Below, in pieces: positions 53,917 through 63,906 of a stretch of 64,000 nt of DNA (within the stretch, counting starts at the first letter, position 1; each line of letters begins with the position of its first letter). Made by a program: the position numbers and the translations under genes. Location of the stretch: assembly GCA_005503085.1 (NCBI GenBank), contig SCOI01000007.1, positions 204,660-268,659 of the forward strand, given 5' to 3'. The DNA is from Burkholderiales bacterium C2 (GTDB taxonomy: Bacteria > Pseudomonadota > Gammaproteobacteria > Burkholderiales > Burkholderiaceae_C). Below the pieces are notes generated by a model. It saw only the letters and a list, made by a program, of their open reading frames with translations, searched no databases and was not told the DNA's origin.

Positions 53917-54512
53917 TCGAGGCTCAGGCTGACCTGGCTCTGGCCGCCTGGCGCCGCCACGCTGATGCGCTGGCCCAGCAGCACCGGCCTGCCGACGCGC
54001 GGATGCCAGACCTTCAGATTGTGTTCACCGGCCGGCAGGTCCAGCTTCAGCAGGCCCTGGGCATCGGTCTTGGCGAACAGCGGCGTGTCGACCACGACGA
54101 TATGGGCGCTCATCTTGTCGTGGATATTGCAGCCCAGGGTTGCGATGCCGGGCTTGTCGAACAGCACCGGCTCGGCCGGCGTGCCCGAGTAGAGCTTGAT
54201 GTCAAAGGTCTTGACCGGCGAGAAGGAGTAGACATGGTGGCGCACCGTGTCGAAATTCGGAAAGTTCACCGCCGTGCCGGTCTGCACCACCAGCACATGG
54301 GGCTGGAACTGGCGCTCGCGCTGGGCCATCTCGGCCTTGGCACCGGGTGCGGCGCGGCTGGTCTGGGCGCGCAGCTCGACCGCCACCACCGCATCGGCCA
54401 GCGGCTCGCCGGCCGTGCTCCGGACCAGCACGGTCCAGGGCAGGGCCAGCGCGGGGCCGGCGATCAAGGCGGTGAGCAGCAGAGCGGACGGGAGGGCGCG
54501 TGGAGGCTTCAT
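53913..54512 (-). CDS. Cupredoxin-like periplasmic protein (methylamine-utilisation/plastocyanin-like)
   Basis: A 199-residue exported protein with a signal peptide ending PALA. The middle resembles plastocyanin-like copper proteins: VNFPNFDTVRHHVYSFS provides a His ligand, and LGCNIHDKM gives Cys, His and Met in the spacing C-x-x-H-x-x-M of type 1 copper sites. The N- and C-terminal parts look like carboxypeptidase-regulatory beta domains (AGEPLADAVVAVEL, DAQGLLKLDLPAGEHNLKVWHP). A GTG 24 nt upstream is an alternative start. Its 4-bp overlap with the GGDEF/EAL gene suggests that it delivers the signal sensed by the Cache domain (inference). Confidence 0.75.
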   Translation of the reverse strand: MKPPRALPSALLLTALIAGPALALPWTVLVRSTAGEPLADAVVAVELRAQTSRAAPGAKAEMAQRERQFQPHVLVVQTGTAVNFPNFDTVRHHVYSFSPVKTFDIKLYSGTPAEPVLFDKPGIATLGCNIHDKMSAHIVVVDTPLFAKTDAQGLLKLDLPAGEHNLKVWHPRVGRPVLLGQRISVAAPGGQSQVSLSLE

Positions 54513-54613
54513 GGCGAGGGGAAAACACCTTGACACACTCTATCCGCTTCGCCCGGTCGGCGTCAGCGCTGCGGCCGCAAAACCGTGTATATGCCGCCGC
54601 AGCGCCGGCTACA

Positions 54614-55687
54614 TCAGGGTCGTAGCGCCAGCTTGGGCGCGCGCGGCGCCGCCGCCACCTCGACCAGCATCAGCGCCAGGCGCTGCAAGGCGGCCCAGGG
54701 GTCCAGCGGCCAGCCCGGGTGGCGCAGGCCCTTGACGATGCCGTCGCAGACCTGCGCGGCCTCGACCAGGGGGGCCAGGCTGTGCGGCTTGATGCCGGGC
54801 ACGATGCGCTCGAACAGGCGCTCCTTCGGGCCCCAGACCCGGGCCTCGCGCAGCGCCATCGGCAGCGGCTTGCCGGCGTCGACCGCCTCGCGCACGCGCT
54901 TGAGCGCGCGGATGTCCTCGGCCAGCGCCCAGTGCACCAGCACGGCCGCTTCGCCCTCGGCCTGCAGCCCGTCCAGCATGCGCAGCACCCGGCCCAGCTG
55001 GCCGCCCAGCACCGCCTCGCTGAGCTTGAAGACGTCGTAGCGGGCCACGTTCAGCACGGCCGCCTCGATCTGCTCGAAACTCAGCTCGCCCCTGGGATGC
55101 AGCAGCGCGAGCTTTTGCAGCTCCTGATGGGCGGCCAGCAGATTGCCCTCGACGCGGTCGGCAAAGAAGGACAGCGTGCGCTGGCCCTCCTCGCCGTCCT
55201 GCACCGGCTGGCCCTGGGCGGCCAGGCGCTGCGCGATCCATTGCGGCAGCGCGCGGCGCTCGACCGGGTCGACCCGCACCGTGATGCCGGCGCCGTCCAG
55301 CGCACCGAACCAGGCGCCGTTCATCTGGGTCTTGTCCAGCCGCGGCAGGCTGACCAGGGTCACGACGTCCTCGGGCAGGCGCTCGCAATAGCGCTGCAAG
55401 GCCTCGGAGCCGTCCTTGCCGGGCTTGCCCGAGGGGATGCGGATCTCGATGAACTGGCGCTCGGCAAACAGGCTCAGCGCCTGGGCCGCGCCCAGCACCG
55501 GCCCCCAGTCGAAATAGGCGCCGGCCACGGTGAAGACCTTGCGTTCGCCATAGCCCTGCGCGCGCGCGGCGGCGCGGATCGCGTCGCAGGCCTCCTGGGC
55601 CAGCAGCGGCTCGTCACCGAACACGGTGTAGATGGGCCTCAGGCCCTTGGCGAGCTGCGGGGCGAGGGCGTCGGCGCGGATCTGCAT
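54614..55687 (-). CDS. holA: DNA polymerase III subunit delta
   Basis: HolA is the wrench subunit of the clamp loader that opens the beta clamp. The 357-residue protein begins MQIRADALAPQLAKGLRPIYTVFGDEPLLAQEA, the typical N-terminus. It has RFIEIRIPSGKPGKDG-like and EGNLLAAHQELQKLALL segments and a C-terminal helical collar domain. It starts 11 bp after the lptE stop, in the conserved order leuS-lptE-holA. The frame runs on upstream but without family similarity. Confidence 0.93.
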   Translation of the reverse strand: MQIRADALAPQLAKGLRPIYTVFGDEPLLAQEACDAIRAAARAQGYGERKVFTVAGAYFDWGPVLGAAQALSLFAERQFIEIRIPSGKPGKDGSEALQRYCERLPEDVVTLVSLPRLDKTQMNGAWFGALDGAGITVRVDPVERRALPQWIAQRLAAQGQPVQDGEEGQRTLSFFADRVEGNLLAAHQELQKLALLHPRGELSFEQIEAAVLNVARYDVFKLSEAVLGGQLGRVLRMLDGLQAEGEAAVLVHWALAEDIRALKRVREAVDAGKPLPMALREARVWGPKERLFERIVPGIKPHSLAPLVEAAQVCDGIVKGLRHPGWPLDPWAALQRLALMLVEVAAAPRAPKLALRP

Positions 55688-55698
55688 GTCGCTGTGAT

Positions 55699-56190
55699 TC
55701 AGCCGGGCAGGCGGATGGCGGCCAGCCGGCGCATCACCTGGGCCACCGCATCGGACTGCATCGAGCGGTACAGCCAGGCCTCTTCCTGCTCCTTGCCCAG
55801 CGCGGCGGTCTCGGTGTAGTTCATCTCGCGGCTCAGGCGCATCTCGGTGAGCGGCTGCAGGATCTCGCCGGCCGGCGTGCGCAGCACATAGTCGAGCTGC
55901 AGCTGCAGCTGCCACTCGCGAACCTGGCCGGCGCTGGTCGAGACGACGACCGTGCGGTCGCGCGTATCGCGCTGCGCTTCCAGCACCACCTCGGCGCGGT
56001 TGAAGTCGGCCAGCAGCGTGACCTTGGTACGGCCCAGCTGGCGCCGCAGCTCGGCGGCCAGGGCCGAGTCGGGCGCGAAGCCCTTCAGGCCCAGGGTGCG
56101 GAACTGCAGCTCGGGTTCGCGGCGCGGCGCGAAGCCGCAGCCGACCACCGAAGCGGACATCAAACCGAGCAGGGCGGTGCGGCGCAACAT
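55699..56190 (-). CDS. lptE: LPS-assembly lipoprotein LptE
   Basis: LptE plugs the LptD barrel and helps load lipopolysaccharide. The 163-residue protein is a lipoprotein with signal peptide and lipobox SVVGC near residue 18, followed by GFAPRREPELQFRTL, a divergent but position-conserved start of the family, and RLSREMNYTETAALGKEQEE in the C-terminal half. The identification rests on this pattern and on the gene order between leuS and holA. Confidence 0.9.
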   Translation of the reverse strand: MLRRTALLGLMSASVVGCGFAPRREPELQFRTLGLKGFAPDSALAAELRRQLGRTKVTLLADFNRAEVVLEAQRDTRDRTVVVSTSAGQVREWQLQLQLDYVLRTPAGEILQPLTEMRLSREMNYTETAALGKEQEEAWLYRSMQSDAVAQVMRRLAAIRLPG

Positions 56191-56195
56191 GAGCT

Positions 56196-58829
56196 TCAGA
56201 CCACCACGTTGACGAGGCGGCCGGGCACGATGATGACTTTCTTGGCCGGCTTGCCCTCGCTGAACTTGATGCACTCCTCGTTGGCCAGCGCGGCCGCCTC
56301 GATCGCGGCCTTGTCGGCGCCGGCCGCCACCTTGACGCTGCCGCGCAGCTTGCCGTTGACCTGCAGCATCAGCTCGATCTCGTCCTGCACCAGGGCGGCC
56401 TCGTCGACCACCGGCCAGGCCGTGTCGAGCAGATCACCCAGCTCGGCGGCAAAGCCGAGATCGACCCACAGCGCATGCGCGATATGCGGGCAGGCCGGGT
56501 AGAGCACGCGCAAGAGCACCGAGAAGCCTTCGCGCACGGCGGCGTCCTGGCCCTGGGACTTGAAGCCTTCCAGCGCGTTCAGCAGCTTCATCGCGCCGGA
56601 GACGACGGTGTTGTACTGCATGCGCTCGTAGTCATACGAGACCTGCTTGAGCGCCAGATGCACCTCGCGGCGCAACGCCTTGCCATCGCCGTTCAGTGCC
56701 GCGAAGTCGCGGCCGCCGGCCTTGATGGCCTCGGCATTCTTGGCGCCGAAGCCCCAGACCCGCTTCAGGAAGCGGTGCGCGCCCTCGACGCCGGCATCGT
56801 TCCACTCCAGCGTCTGTTCGGGCGGCGAGGCGAACATCACGAACAGGCGGGCCGTGTCGGCGCCGTACTGGTCGATCAGCTGCTGCGGGTCGACGCCGTT
56901 GTTCTTGGACTTCGACATGGTCGTCATCTCGTAGTCCAGCGGGGTGCCGTCGGCCTTCAGCGTGCCACCGACGATCTGGCCGTGCTCGTTGGTCTGCACG
57001 TCGACCTCGTGCTCCCAGTAGTAGTTCTTGCCGGCATCGGCAGGCTTGTGCGAGAACGCACCCTTCAAGACCATGCCCTGGGTCAGCAGCTTGGTGAAGG
57101 GCTCGTCGATCTTGACCAGGCCCAGATCGCGCATCACCTTGGTCCAGAAGCGCGCGTACAGCAGGTGCAGGATCGCGTGCTCGATACCGCCGATGTACTG
57201 ATCCATCGGCATCCAGTAGTCGGTGCCGCCCGCCACCATCGCGTCCGGGTTCTTCGCGTCGCAATAGCGCATGAAGTACCAGGACGAATCGACGAAGGTG
57301 TCCATCGTGTCGGTCTCGCGCTGCGCCGGCTTGCCGCACTTGGGGCAGGCGCAGTTCAGGAAGTCGGCGCGCTTGTTCAGCGGATTGCCGCTGCCGTCCG
57401 GGATGCAGTCTTCCGGCAGCACGACCGGCAGATCCTTGGCGGGGACGGGCACCGCGCCGCAGTCCTGGCAGTGGATGATGGGGATGGGCGTGCCCCAGTA
57501 GCGCTGGCGGCTGATGCCCCAGTCGCGCAGGCGCCAGGTGGTCTTTTTCTCGCCCAGGCCCTGGGCGCCGAGCAGCTCGGCCACCTTGCCGACGGCGGCC
57601 TTGTGGCCCAGGCCATCGAGCACGCCGGAGTTGATGCAGACACCACGCTGCTTGTCGCCGTACCACTCGGCCCAGACCTTGTCGTCGTAGCTTTCGCCTT
57701 CGACGCCGACGACCTGCTTGATCGCCAGACCGTATTTGTTGGCGAACTCGAAATCGCGCTCATCATGCGCCGGCACGCCCATCACCGCGCCGTCGCCATA
57801 GCTCATCAGCACATAGTTGCCGATCCAGACCTCGACCTGGGCGCCGGTCAGCGGATGGGTGACGAACAGGCCGGTGGGCTTGCCCTTCTTCTCCTGCGTG
57901 GCGAGTTCGGCCTCGGTGGTACCGCCGCTCTTGCATTCATGGATGAAGGCGGCCAGCTCGGCATTGCCGGCGGCCGCATGGGTGGCCAGCGGGTGCTCGG
58001 GCGCGACCGCGCAAAACGTGACCCCCATGATGGTGTCGGCGCGGGTCGTGAACACGTACAGCTTGCCGTCCTGGATCAGCTTGCCGTCGGCGCCGCTGAT
58101 CTGGTGCGGGAAGGCGAAGCGCACGCCCTCGCTCTTGCCGATCCAGTTTTCCTGCATCAGGCGCACCCGCTCGGGCCAGCCGTGCAGATAGCTCTTGTCC
58201 TCGGGATTCGCGACGGCCGACAGCAGCTCGTCGGCGTACTTGACGATGTTCAGGTAGTAGCCGGGGATCTCGCGCTTCTCGACCACCGCGCCGCTGCGCC
58301 AGCCCTTGCCGTCGACCACCTGCTCATTGGCCAGCACGGTCTGGTCGACCGGGTCCCAGTTGACGACCTGGGTGCGGCGCTCGGCGATGCCGGCCTCCAG
58401 CATCTTCAGGAACAGCCACTGGTTCCATTGGTAGTAATCGGGCTTGCAGGTGGCGATTTCGCGCGACCAGTCGATCGCCAGACCCATGGCCTGCATCTGG
58501 GACTTCATGTAGGCGATGTTGTCGTAGGTCCACTTCGCGGGCGGCACCTTGTTTTTCATCGCGGCGTTCTCGGCCGGCAGGCCGAAGGCGTCCCAGCCCA
58601 TGGGCATCAGCACGTTGTAGCCCTTCATGCGCAGCGAACGGGTCAACATATCGTTGATCGTGTAGTTGCGCACATGGCCCATATGCAGCTTGCCGCTGGG
58701 GTAGGGCAGCATCGAGCAGGCGTAGAACTTGGGGCGGCTGTTGTCTTCGACGACGCGATAGGCGTCGCGGGCCTGCCAATGGCTGCGGGCGGCCTGTTCG
58801 ACCTCGGATGGGGTGTACTTTTCGTTCAT
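56196..58829 (-). CDS. leuS: Leucyl-tRNA synthetase
   Basis: The 877-residue class I synthetase charges tRNA-Leu. HMGH (residues 49-52) is the HIGH motif, TMSKSKNNG near residue 640 is the KMSKS motif, and [16 protein letters not shown] belongs to the leucine site. An editing domain lies between ([35 protein letters not shown], with the conserved Thr and Asp residues). A Cys-rich zinc segment (CACPKCGK) is also present. Length is normal for bacteria. The start [12 protein letters not shown] is the family N-terminus. Confidence 0.98.
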   Translation of the reverse strand: MNEKYTPSEVEQAARSHWQARDAYRVVEDNSRPKFYACSMLPYPSGKLHMGHVRNYTINDMLTRSLRMKGYNVLMPMGWDAFGLPAENAAMKNKVPPAKWTYDNIAYMKSQMQAMGLAIDWSREIATCKPDYYQWNQWLFLKMLEAGIAERRTQVVNWDPVDQTVLANEQVVDGKGWRSGAVVEKREIPGYYLNIVKYADELLSAVANPEDKSYLHGWPERVRLMQENWIGKSEGVRFAFPHQISGADGKLIQDGKLYVFTTRADTIMGVTFCAVAPEHPLATHAAAGNAELAAFIHECKSGGTTEAELATQEKKGKPTGLFVTHPLTGAQVEVWIGNYVLMSYGDGAVMGVPAHDERDFEFANKYGLAIKQVVGVEGESYDDKVWAEWYGDKQRGVCINSGVLDGLGHKAAVGKVAELLGAQGLGEKKTTWRLRDWGISRQRYWGTPIPIIHCQDCGAVPVPAKDLPVVLPEDCIPDGSGNPLNKRADFLNCACPKCGKPAQRETDTMDTFVDSSWYFMRYCDAKNPDAMVAGGTDYWMPMDQYIGGIEHAILHLLYARFWTKVMRDLGLVKIDEPFTKLLTQGMVLKGAFSHKPADAGKNYYWEHEVDVQTNEHGQIVGGTLKADGTPLDYEMTTMSKSKNNGVDPQQLIDQYGADTARLFVMFASPPEQTLEWNDAGVEGAHRFLKRVWGFGAKNAEAIKAGGRDFAALNGDGKALRREVHLALKQVSYDYERMQYNTVVSGAMKLLNALEGFKSQGQDAAVREGFSVLLRVLYPACPHIAHALWVDLGFAAELGDLLDTAWPVVDEAALVQDEIELMLQVNGKLRGSVKVAAGADKAAIEAAALANEECIKFSEGKPAKKVIIVPGRLVNVVV

Positions 58830-58886
58830 GATGGCAATCGGGCGCGGAAGCCGCGATTGTAGGAGGGCCGCTGGCCCGGCCGCTTG

Positions 58887-59300
58887 CTACTCGGTCTGTG
58901 TGACGAAGGCGATGCGGTTCAGCCCTGCGGCCTGGCACCAGCCGATCAGCTCGGCCACCGTGCCATAGGGCGCGGTCTTGTCGGCGCGCAGCTGCACTTC
59001 CATCCCGGGGCTGTCCTTGGCCAGGGCCGCGATGCGTTGCTGGAACTGGGCCGGCGCCAGCTTCTCGTCGCCGAGATAGAGGCTGCCATCGGCCTGCAGC
59101 GCCACGCTGAGGAAGGCCGGTGCATCGCCGGGCGTGGCGGCCTCGCTCTGCGGCAGGTCCAGGCGCAGCGACGAGGTCATCAGCGGCGCGCTGATCATGA
59201 AGATGATCAGCAGCACCAGCATCACATCGATCAGCGGCGTCATATTGATCTCGCCCATCGGTTTGGGCATGTCGCGGCGTTCCAGGCGTCCGAAAGCCAT
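58887..59300 (-). CDS. ExbD/TolR family biopolymer transport protein
   Basis: A 137-residue inner-membrane protein: the segment MGEINMTPLIDVMLVLLIIFMISAPLM has the conserved Asp in the single helix that conducts protons with its ExbB/TolQ partner. The C-terminal periplasmic domain ends in GLNRIAFVTQTE. Position next to a MotA/TolQ/ExbB gene with an 11-bp gap shows a two-gene motor. Whether it energises TonB or Tol cannot be decided, as no tonB, tolA or pal lies nearby. Confidence 0.92.
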   Translation of the reverse strand: MAFGRLERRDMPKPMGEINMTPLIDVMLVLLIIFMISAPLMTSSLRLDLPQSEAATPGDAPAFLSVALQADGSLYLGDEKLAPAQFQQRIAALAKDSPGMEVQLRADKTAPYGTVAELIGWCQAAGLNRIAFVTQTE

Positions 59301-59311
59301 GATGGTCTGCC

Positions 59312-59962
59312 TCAGTCGGCCGGCTGGTCGAGCAGCTCGCGCAGATCGTGGGCAAAGCCTTCGAGCTCGGCCTCGCAATCACCGACGAACTTGCCGTAGA
59401 TGTTGTAGGCCAGCACCGCCGGGATCGCGACCGCCAGGCCGGCGGCCGTCATGATCAGCGCCTCGCCGACCGGGCCCGAGACCTTGTCGATCGAGAGATT
59501 GCCCGAGGCCGAGATGCTCAGCAGCGCGTGGTAGATGCCCCAGACCGTGCCGAACAGACCGACAAAGGGGGCGGTGGCGCCGATCGAGGCCAGCAGCACC
59601 TGGCCGAACTGCAGCCGGGCCAGCACCTGGTGCAGCGCGTCGCGCAGACGCCGCGTCAGCTGCGACTCGCGCCGGCCGGCGGCCTCCAGCGTGCCGCCGT
59701 GGCTGGCAGCCGTCGCGGCGTCGAGCAGGGGCAGCAGCACCTGCTCGCGGTCAAAGTTCTGCAGCGCGAGCCGGCCTTCGTCGAGGCGGGCGGCGGCCCA
59801 GAAGGCCGGCACGGCGCGCGCCATGTCGCGGCGCGTGCGGCGCAGCAGCCAGCCCTTCCAGAGGATCACGATCCAGGCGCTGATCGACATCAGCAAGAGC
59901 AGCAGGGCCACGCTGCGCGAGACGCCGTCGGCGAGTTCCCAGAAATGCGCGAAACCGCCCAT
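59312..59962 (-). CDS. MotA/TolQ/ExbB family proton channel protein
   Basis: A 216-residue protein with three membrane helices. The family core APFVGLFGTVWGIYHALLSIS near residues 131-150 and ALIMTAAGLAVAIPAVLAYNIY near 168-190 are intact. It drives, with the ExbD/TolR product downstream, proton-motive-force-dependent energy transfer to the outer membrane. The pair lies between dapB and leuS. Confidence 0.92.
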   Translation of the reverse strand: MGGFAHFWELADGVSRSVALLLLLMSISAWIVILWKGWLLRRTRRDMARAVPAFWAAARLDEGRLALQNFDREQVLLPLLDAATAASHGGTLEAAGRRESQLTRRLRDALHQVLARLQFGQVLLASIGATAPFVGLFGTVWGIYHALLSISASGNLSIDKVSGPVGEALIMTAAGLAVAIPAVLAYNIYGKFVGDCEAELEGFAHDLRELLDQPAD

Positions 59963-59974
59963 GGCCGCGGATGA

Positions 59975-60781
59975 TCAGTGCTTCAGGCCCAGCACATCGT
60001 CCATGCCGTACAGGCCCGGCCCATGGGCGGCCAGGAAGCGCGCCGCGCGCAGGCTGCCCTGGGCATAGGTGACGCGGCTGCTGGACTTGTGCGTGACCTC
60101 GATGCGCTCGCCGATGCCGGCGAACAGCACCGTGTGGTCGCCGACGATGTCGCCGCCGCGCACGGTGGCGAAACCGATGGTGGACGGGTCGCGCTCGCCG
60201 GTCACGCCCTCACGGCCATAGACCGCGCAGTCCTTCAGGTCACGGCCCAGCGCGGCGGCCACCACCTCGCCCATCGCCAGCGCCGTGCCGCTGGGGGCAT
60301 CGACCTTGTGGCGGTGGTGGGCCTCGATGATCTCGATGTCATAGCCCTCGTTGAGCGAGCGCGCGGCCAGGTCCAGCAGCTTCAGCACCACATTGACGCC
60401 GACGCTCATATTCGGCGCCATCATGATGCCGATATGGCGGGCATGCTCGCCGATGGCTGCCTTCTGCTCGGGGCTGAAGCCGGTGGTGCCGATCACGGCC
60501 TTGACGCCCAGCTCGCGGCACAGGGCCAGATGGGCCATCGTGCCCTCGGGGCGGGTGAAGTCGATCAGCACATCGGCGCCGGCCAGACCCTGGCGCAGGT
60601 CGGCGGTGATCATAGTGCCACTGGCCTGGCCCAGCCAGGCGCTGGCGTCCTGGCCCAGGGCCGGACTGTCGGCACGGTCCAGCGCGCCGCTGAGCTGGCA
60701 GTCGGGGGCGTTGACGACGGCCTCAATCAGCATGCGGCCCATGCGCCCGGAGGCGCCGGCAATCGCGATCTTCAGGCTCAC
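59975..60781 (-). CDS. dapB: 4-hydroxy-tetrahydrodipicolinate reductase
   Basis: DapB catalyses the NAD(P)H-dependent second committed step of lysine and meso-diaminopimelate synthesis. The 268-residue protein has the nucleotide loop [17 protein letters not shown], and the catalytic [16 protein letters not shown] (His-His-Arg-His-Lys). It overlaps bamE by 4 bp and is cotranscribed with it. Confidence 0.96.
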   Translation of the reverse strand: MSLKIAIAGASGRMGRMLIEAVVNAPDCQLSGALDRADSPALGQDASAWLGQASGTMITADLRQGLAGADVLIDFTRPEGTMAHLALCRELGVKAVIGTTGFSPEQKAAIGEHARHIGIMMAPNMSVGVNVVLKLLDLAARSLNEGYDIEIIEAHHRHKVDAPSGTALAMGEVVAAALGRDLKDCAVYGREGVTGERDPSTIGFATVRGGDIVGDHTVLFAGIGERIEVTHKSSSRVTYAQGSLRAARFLAAHGPGLYGMDDVLGLKH

Positions 60782-61341
60782 GAGCGCGGCTCCAGCGGCG
60801 GGTAGCTGCGCACCGGGCCGACCGGCTCGATCGCGGTGGCCTCGGGCTTGGGCGGGATTGGCAGGGCCTTGCGCTCGTCCTCGGTCAGCGCCAGCTTGGG
60901 CACGGCCCGGCCGGGCTTGAAGGTATTGATCGAGGCGATGAACTCGTTCTCGCCCGGCAGATCATCGGGCACGTCCAGCGACTTCAGGCGGTCGCCGTCG
61001 AACCAGGCCACCAGATGGCGGGCCTGATGCGGCGCGCCCTGGCGGCGGATCGAGAAGGCATAGTCCCAGCGGTTGTCGTGGAAGATGTCGGTCAGCAGCG
61101 GCGAGCCCAGCAGATCGCGCACCTGGGCCCGGCTCATGCCCGGCTTGACCCGCGCCACCTGCTCCTTGGTCAGCACATTGCCCTGCACCACCTCGACGCG
61201 GTAGGGCGTCACCAGGCCCAGCACCTTGTCGCCGGCCACCGAGGGGAGCACGTCCAGCGAGGGCAGGGACGGCAGCTGGGCGCAGCCGGCCAGCAGGCTC
61301 AGCAGGGCGAGCGGAATGGCGTGACGAGAGATTGCTTGCAT
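60778..61341 (-). CDS. bamE: Outer membrane protein assembly factor BamE
   Basis: A 187-residue lipoprotein (lipobox LLAGC near residue 20) of the SmpA/OmlA family. The core [46 protein letters not shown] is the BamE fold that stabilises BamA-BamD. The C-terminal 50 residues are an extra Pro-rich tail seen in betaproteobacterial members. It diverges from fur, as in most beta- and gammaproteobacteria. Confidence 0.95.
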   Translation of the reverse strand: MQAISRHAIPLALLSLLAGCAQLPSLPSLDVLPSVAGDKVLGLVTPYRVEVVQGNVLTKEQVARVKPGMSRAQVRDLLGSPLLTDIFHDNRWDYAFSIRRQGAPHQARHLVAWFDGDRLKSLDVPDDLPGENEFIASINTFKPGRAVPKLALTEDERKALPIPPKPEATAIEPVGPVRSYPPLEPRS

Positions 61342-61392
61342 ATCTTTAAGGCCTGGGGGCGCTGGTCGCCCGGAGCTGGCTATGATTGGCGC

Positions 61393-61398
61393 ATTCTA
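61393..61398 (-). promoter_or_regulatory. Candidate -10 element for bamE-dapB
   Basis: On the reverse strand TAGAAT lies about 52 bp upstream of the bamE start. On the forward strand TATGAT (61381-61386) lies 50 bp before fur. The two likely divergent promoters would overlap within this 94-bp region. No clear -35 elements or Fur box could be confirmed. Confidence 0.35.
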
Positions 61399-61435
61399 GC
61401 GGCAGGCCCATGGCGGGCTGGCCCACACCGAAGCG

Positions 61436-61864
61436 ATGAACCGCACCGACGAGATCAAGAACAGCGGCCTGAAGGCGACGCTGCCCCGTATCAAGATTCT
61501 GGAGATCTTCCAGAAGGCGGCGCAGCGCCATATGACGGCCGAAGATGTCTACAAGGCCTTGCTGACCGAAGGCGCCGATATCGGCCTGGCCACGGTCTAC
61601 CGGGTGCTGACCCAGTTCGAGCAGGCCGGTCTGCTGTCGCGCAATCATTTCGAGTCCGGCAAGGCGGTGTTCGAGCTCAACGAAGGCCATCACCATGACC
61701 ATCTGGTCTGCCTGACTTGCGGCCGGGTCGAGGAGTTCTTCGATCCCCAGATCGAGGAGCGCCAGCACGCGATCGCCAAGGATCGCGGCTTCGAGCTGCA
61801 AGAGCATTCGCTGGCGCTTTACGCGTCCTGCATCAAGAAGAACTGCCCGCACCACCGCAGCTGA
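61436..61864 (+). CDS. fur: Ferric uptake regulator Fur
   Basis: Fur represses iron acquisition genes when bound to Fe2+. The 142-residue protein has the winged helix ([32 protein letters not shown]), hinge and dimerisation region with [17 protein letters not shown], and a C-terminal [11 protein letters not shown] that supplies structural zinc ligands. Length and motif order are typical. It is convergent with hprK, 12 bp between the stops. Confidence 0.96.
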   Translation: MNRTDEIKNSGLKATLPRIKILEIFQKAAQRHMTAEDVYKALLTEGADIGLATVYRVLTQFEQAGLLSRNHFESGKAVFELNEGHHHDHLVCLTCGRVEEFFDPQIEERQHAIAKDRGFELQEHSLALYASCIKKNCPHHRS

Positions 61865-61876
61865 GGCGGCCGTCGC

Positions 61877-62836
61877 TCAGTCTTCGCTTTGCCCGCCCTC
61901 GATGGCGCGCTGGTGGCGCTCGACGAACTCGCGGTAGGTGTCGATGCCGCGCAGCTGCAAGATCGTGTTGCGCACCGCCGCCTCGACCAGCACGGCCAGA
62001 TTGCGGCCGGCGTCCACCGCGATCACCACCTTGCGCACCGGCATGCCCAGCACCTCCTCGTACAGAGGCTCGTAAGGCAGGCGCTCGAAATCGCGCTCCA
62101 TCGTTTCCTTGCGCACCAGGTGCACGATCAGCTTGAGCCGCATCTTGCGGCGCACCGCGGTCTCGCCAAAGATGGCCTTGATGTCCAGGAGGCCGATGCC
62201 GCGCACCTCCAGCAGATTCATCAGCAGCTCGGGGCAGCGGCCCTCGATCGCGGTCTGCGCGATGCGGAAGAAGTCCACCGCATCGTCGGCCACCAGGCCA
62301 TGGCCGCGCGAGATCAGCTCCAGCCCCAGCTCGCTCTTGCCCAGGCCCGATTCGCCGGTCAGGAGCACGCCCAGGCCGAGGATGTCCATGAAGACGCCGT
62401 GGCGGGTCGTGCGGTTGGCGCAGACATGGGCCAGGTAGGCGCGCACCAGATCGATCACATGGCCGGCCGATTCGGTGGTCACGAACAGCGGGATCTCGGC
62501 GCGGTCGCACATGGCCACCAGCCGGTCCGGCGGCGGCTGGTCGTCGGCCACGATGATGACCGGCGGCTCCAGCGTCACGATGCGGGCGATGCGGCGGTCC
62601 AGCACCTCCCCCGAGGCCTGGCTCAGATAGGCCACCTCACGGCGGCCGACGATCTGGACCCGGTAGGGGTGGATGTAGTTCAGATAGCCGACCAGGTCGG
62701 CGGCGGACTGCGCGTCGCGCAGCGCGGCCTCATCGAAGCGGCGTTCCGGATGGGCGTGGCCGGCGATCCATTCCCAGCGCAGGGCCTCGCGGTGCTCTTC
62801 AAAGAGCCGGTCTGCGCTGATCGAGGTGGCTTTCAC
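61877..62836 (-). CDS. hprK: HPr kinase/phosphorylase
   Basis: HprK phosphorylates and dephosphorylates a serine of the PTS protein HPr. The 319-residue protein has Walker [11 protein letters not shown] near residue 153, the family signature [19 protein letters not shown] and a DUF1967-like N-terminal domain. In proteobacteria it acts in the nitrogen-PTS branch with PtsN. It lies 15 bp after ptsN on the same strand. Confidence 0.95.
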   Translation of the reverse strand: MKATSISADRLFEEHREALRWEWIAGHAHPERRFDEAALRDAQSAADLVGYLNYIHPYRVQIVGRREVAYLSQASGEVLDRRIARIVTLEPPVIIVADDQPPPDRLVAMCDRAEIPLFVTTESAGHVIDLVRAYLAHVCANRTTRHGVFMDILGLGVLLTGESGLGKSELGLELISRGHGLVADDAVDFFRIAQTAIEGRCPELLMNLLEVRGIGLLDIKAIFGETAVRRKMRLKLIVHLVRKETMERDFERLPYEPLYEEVLGMPVRKVVIAVDAGRNLAVLVEAAVRNTILQLRGIDTYREFVERHQRAIEGGQSED

Positions 62837-62851
62837 TAAATCGGCGAATCG

Positions 62852-63322
62852 TCAGGCCACGGACTTCAGCGGTTCCCATTCCGAGATCAGGCGGTGCACC
62901 GCGCTGGCCTCGGTCTCGGTCTTCAGGCGTTCGCGCAGTTCGCGATCCGACAGCATTTCGGCGATCTCGGACAGGATTTCCAGATGCCGCTGCGTTGCCG
63001 CCTCGGGCACCAGCAAAAAGATCAAGAGGCTGACCGGTTCATCGTCCGGGGCGTCGAAGCCGATGGCCTGCTGCACGCGTAGCACGGCGGCCAGCGGATT
63101 TTTCAGGCCTTTGATGCGGCCGTGCGGGATGGCCACGCCATGGCCCAGACCGGTCGAGCCCAGGCGCTCGCGGGCGAACAGGTTGTCGGTGACCGAAGCT
63201 CGGGAGATCGCGTGATTGTTTTCAAACAGCAGGCCTGCCTGCTCAAAAACGCGCTTTTTGCTGGATGCGTCCACATTCACCAGCACATTGCTGGCCGGCA
63301 GGATAGCGGCGAGACGGTTCAT
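62852..63322 (-). CDS. ptsN: PTS IIA-like nitrogen regulatory protein PtsN
   Basis: A 156-residue EIIA-Ntr protein, phosphorylated by NPr, that links carbon, nitrogen and potassium status. The phospho-accepting His is in GHGVAIPHGRI near residue 66. The N-terminus MNRLAAILPASNVLVNVDASSKKRVFEQ is typical. A 64-residue N-terminal open extension is AT-poor noise and is excluded. The gene sits between hpf and hprK, as in most betaproteobacteria. Confidence 0.95.
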   Translation of the reverse strand: MNRLAAILPASNVLVNVDASSKKRVFEQAGLLFENNHAISRASVTDNLFARERLGSTGLGHGVAIPHGRIKGLKNPLAAVLRVQQAIGFDAPDDEPVSLLIFLLVPEAATQRHLEILSEIAEMLSDRELRERLKTETEASAVHRLISEWEPLKSVA

Positions 63323-63512
63323 CGTGTCACAGCGCCGATTACGGCTGATAGGCCTTGGGCGAGACGCTTGTTCGGTAGCTAGGGAGGGGATTATAGGAAG
63401 GCGCACAAGTCCTGTGGGCCCCGCAGTTCGGGGCGGGGTGCAGTATTGCGCGATTTTGCGGCGGCGCAGCAACAGCCTTGTGCGCATACCGAATTGGGTC
63501 TGCTGCGCCCAC

Positions 63513-63537
63513 AAAAAAGCGGCCCGCAGGCCGCTTT
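63513..63537 (-). terminator. Rho-independent terminator after hpf
   Basis: Reverse-strand stem AAAGCGGCC/GGCCGCTTT with a 4-base loop, followed by TTTTTT, 28 bp after the hpf stop. ptsN-hprK would then need their own promoter, or partial read-through. Confidence 0.75.
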
Positions 63538-63564
63538 CGTCGAGGGCGCTAGGCCTGTGGCGCT

Positions 63565-63906
63565 TCAGGGCGCGCCGATTTCAAGCCGCTTGGCCGAGGC
63601 GTGGTGGTGATCCTGCACCCGGTCCTTGTGACGGCATACCTGACGATCCAGCTTGTCCATCAATTGGTCAATCGCGGCATAAAGATCCTCATGAGACTGC
63701 TCAACGAAAATATCGCGTCCCTTCACATGGACGGTCACTTCGGCCTTCTGCCTGCGTTCCTTCTCCTTTTGCTTTTCCACCATCAGCAAGACGTTGATGT
63801 CGACGACTTGATCGAAATGGCGGGTCACCCGGTCTAGCTTGGTGAGCACGTACTCACGAAGGGCCGGCGTGACTTCAAGATGATGGCCGCTGATAGTCAG
63901 GTTCAT
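63565..63906 (-). CDS. hpf: Ribosome hibernation promoting factor
   Basis: A 113-residue HPF/YfiA family protein that binds the 30S decoding centre in stationary phase. Typical blocks are [57 protein letters not shown] and KDRVQDHH. This is the short form without the long C-terminal domain. GGAGG lies just before the ATG at 63906. The upstream rpoN gene expected from synteny lies outside the window. Confidence 0.95.
   Translation of the reverse strand: MNLTISGHHLEVTPALREYVLTKLDRVTRHFDQVVDINVLLMVEKQKEKERRQKAEVTVHVKGRDIFVEQSHEDLYAAIDQLMDKLDRQVCRHKDRVQDHHHASAKRLEIGAP

Noticed and set aside
51556..54192. Forward open frame of 878 codons opposite the GGDEF/EAL gene
   Set aside because: Shadow frame with His/Gln/Arg-rich repeats and no family features; the reverse-strand gene has intact motifs.
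56475..58862. Forward open frame of 795 codons opposite leuS
   Set aside because: Entirely antisense to leuS, whose synthetase motifs are all present.
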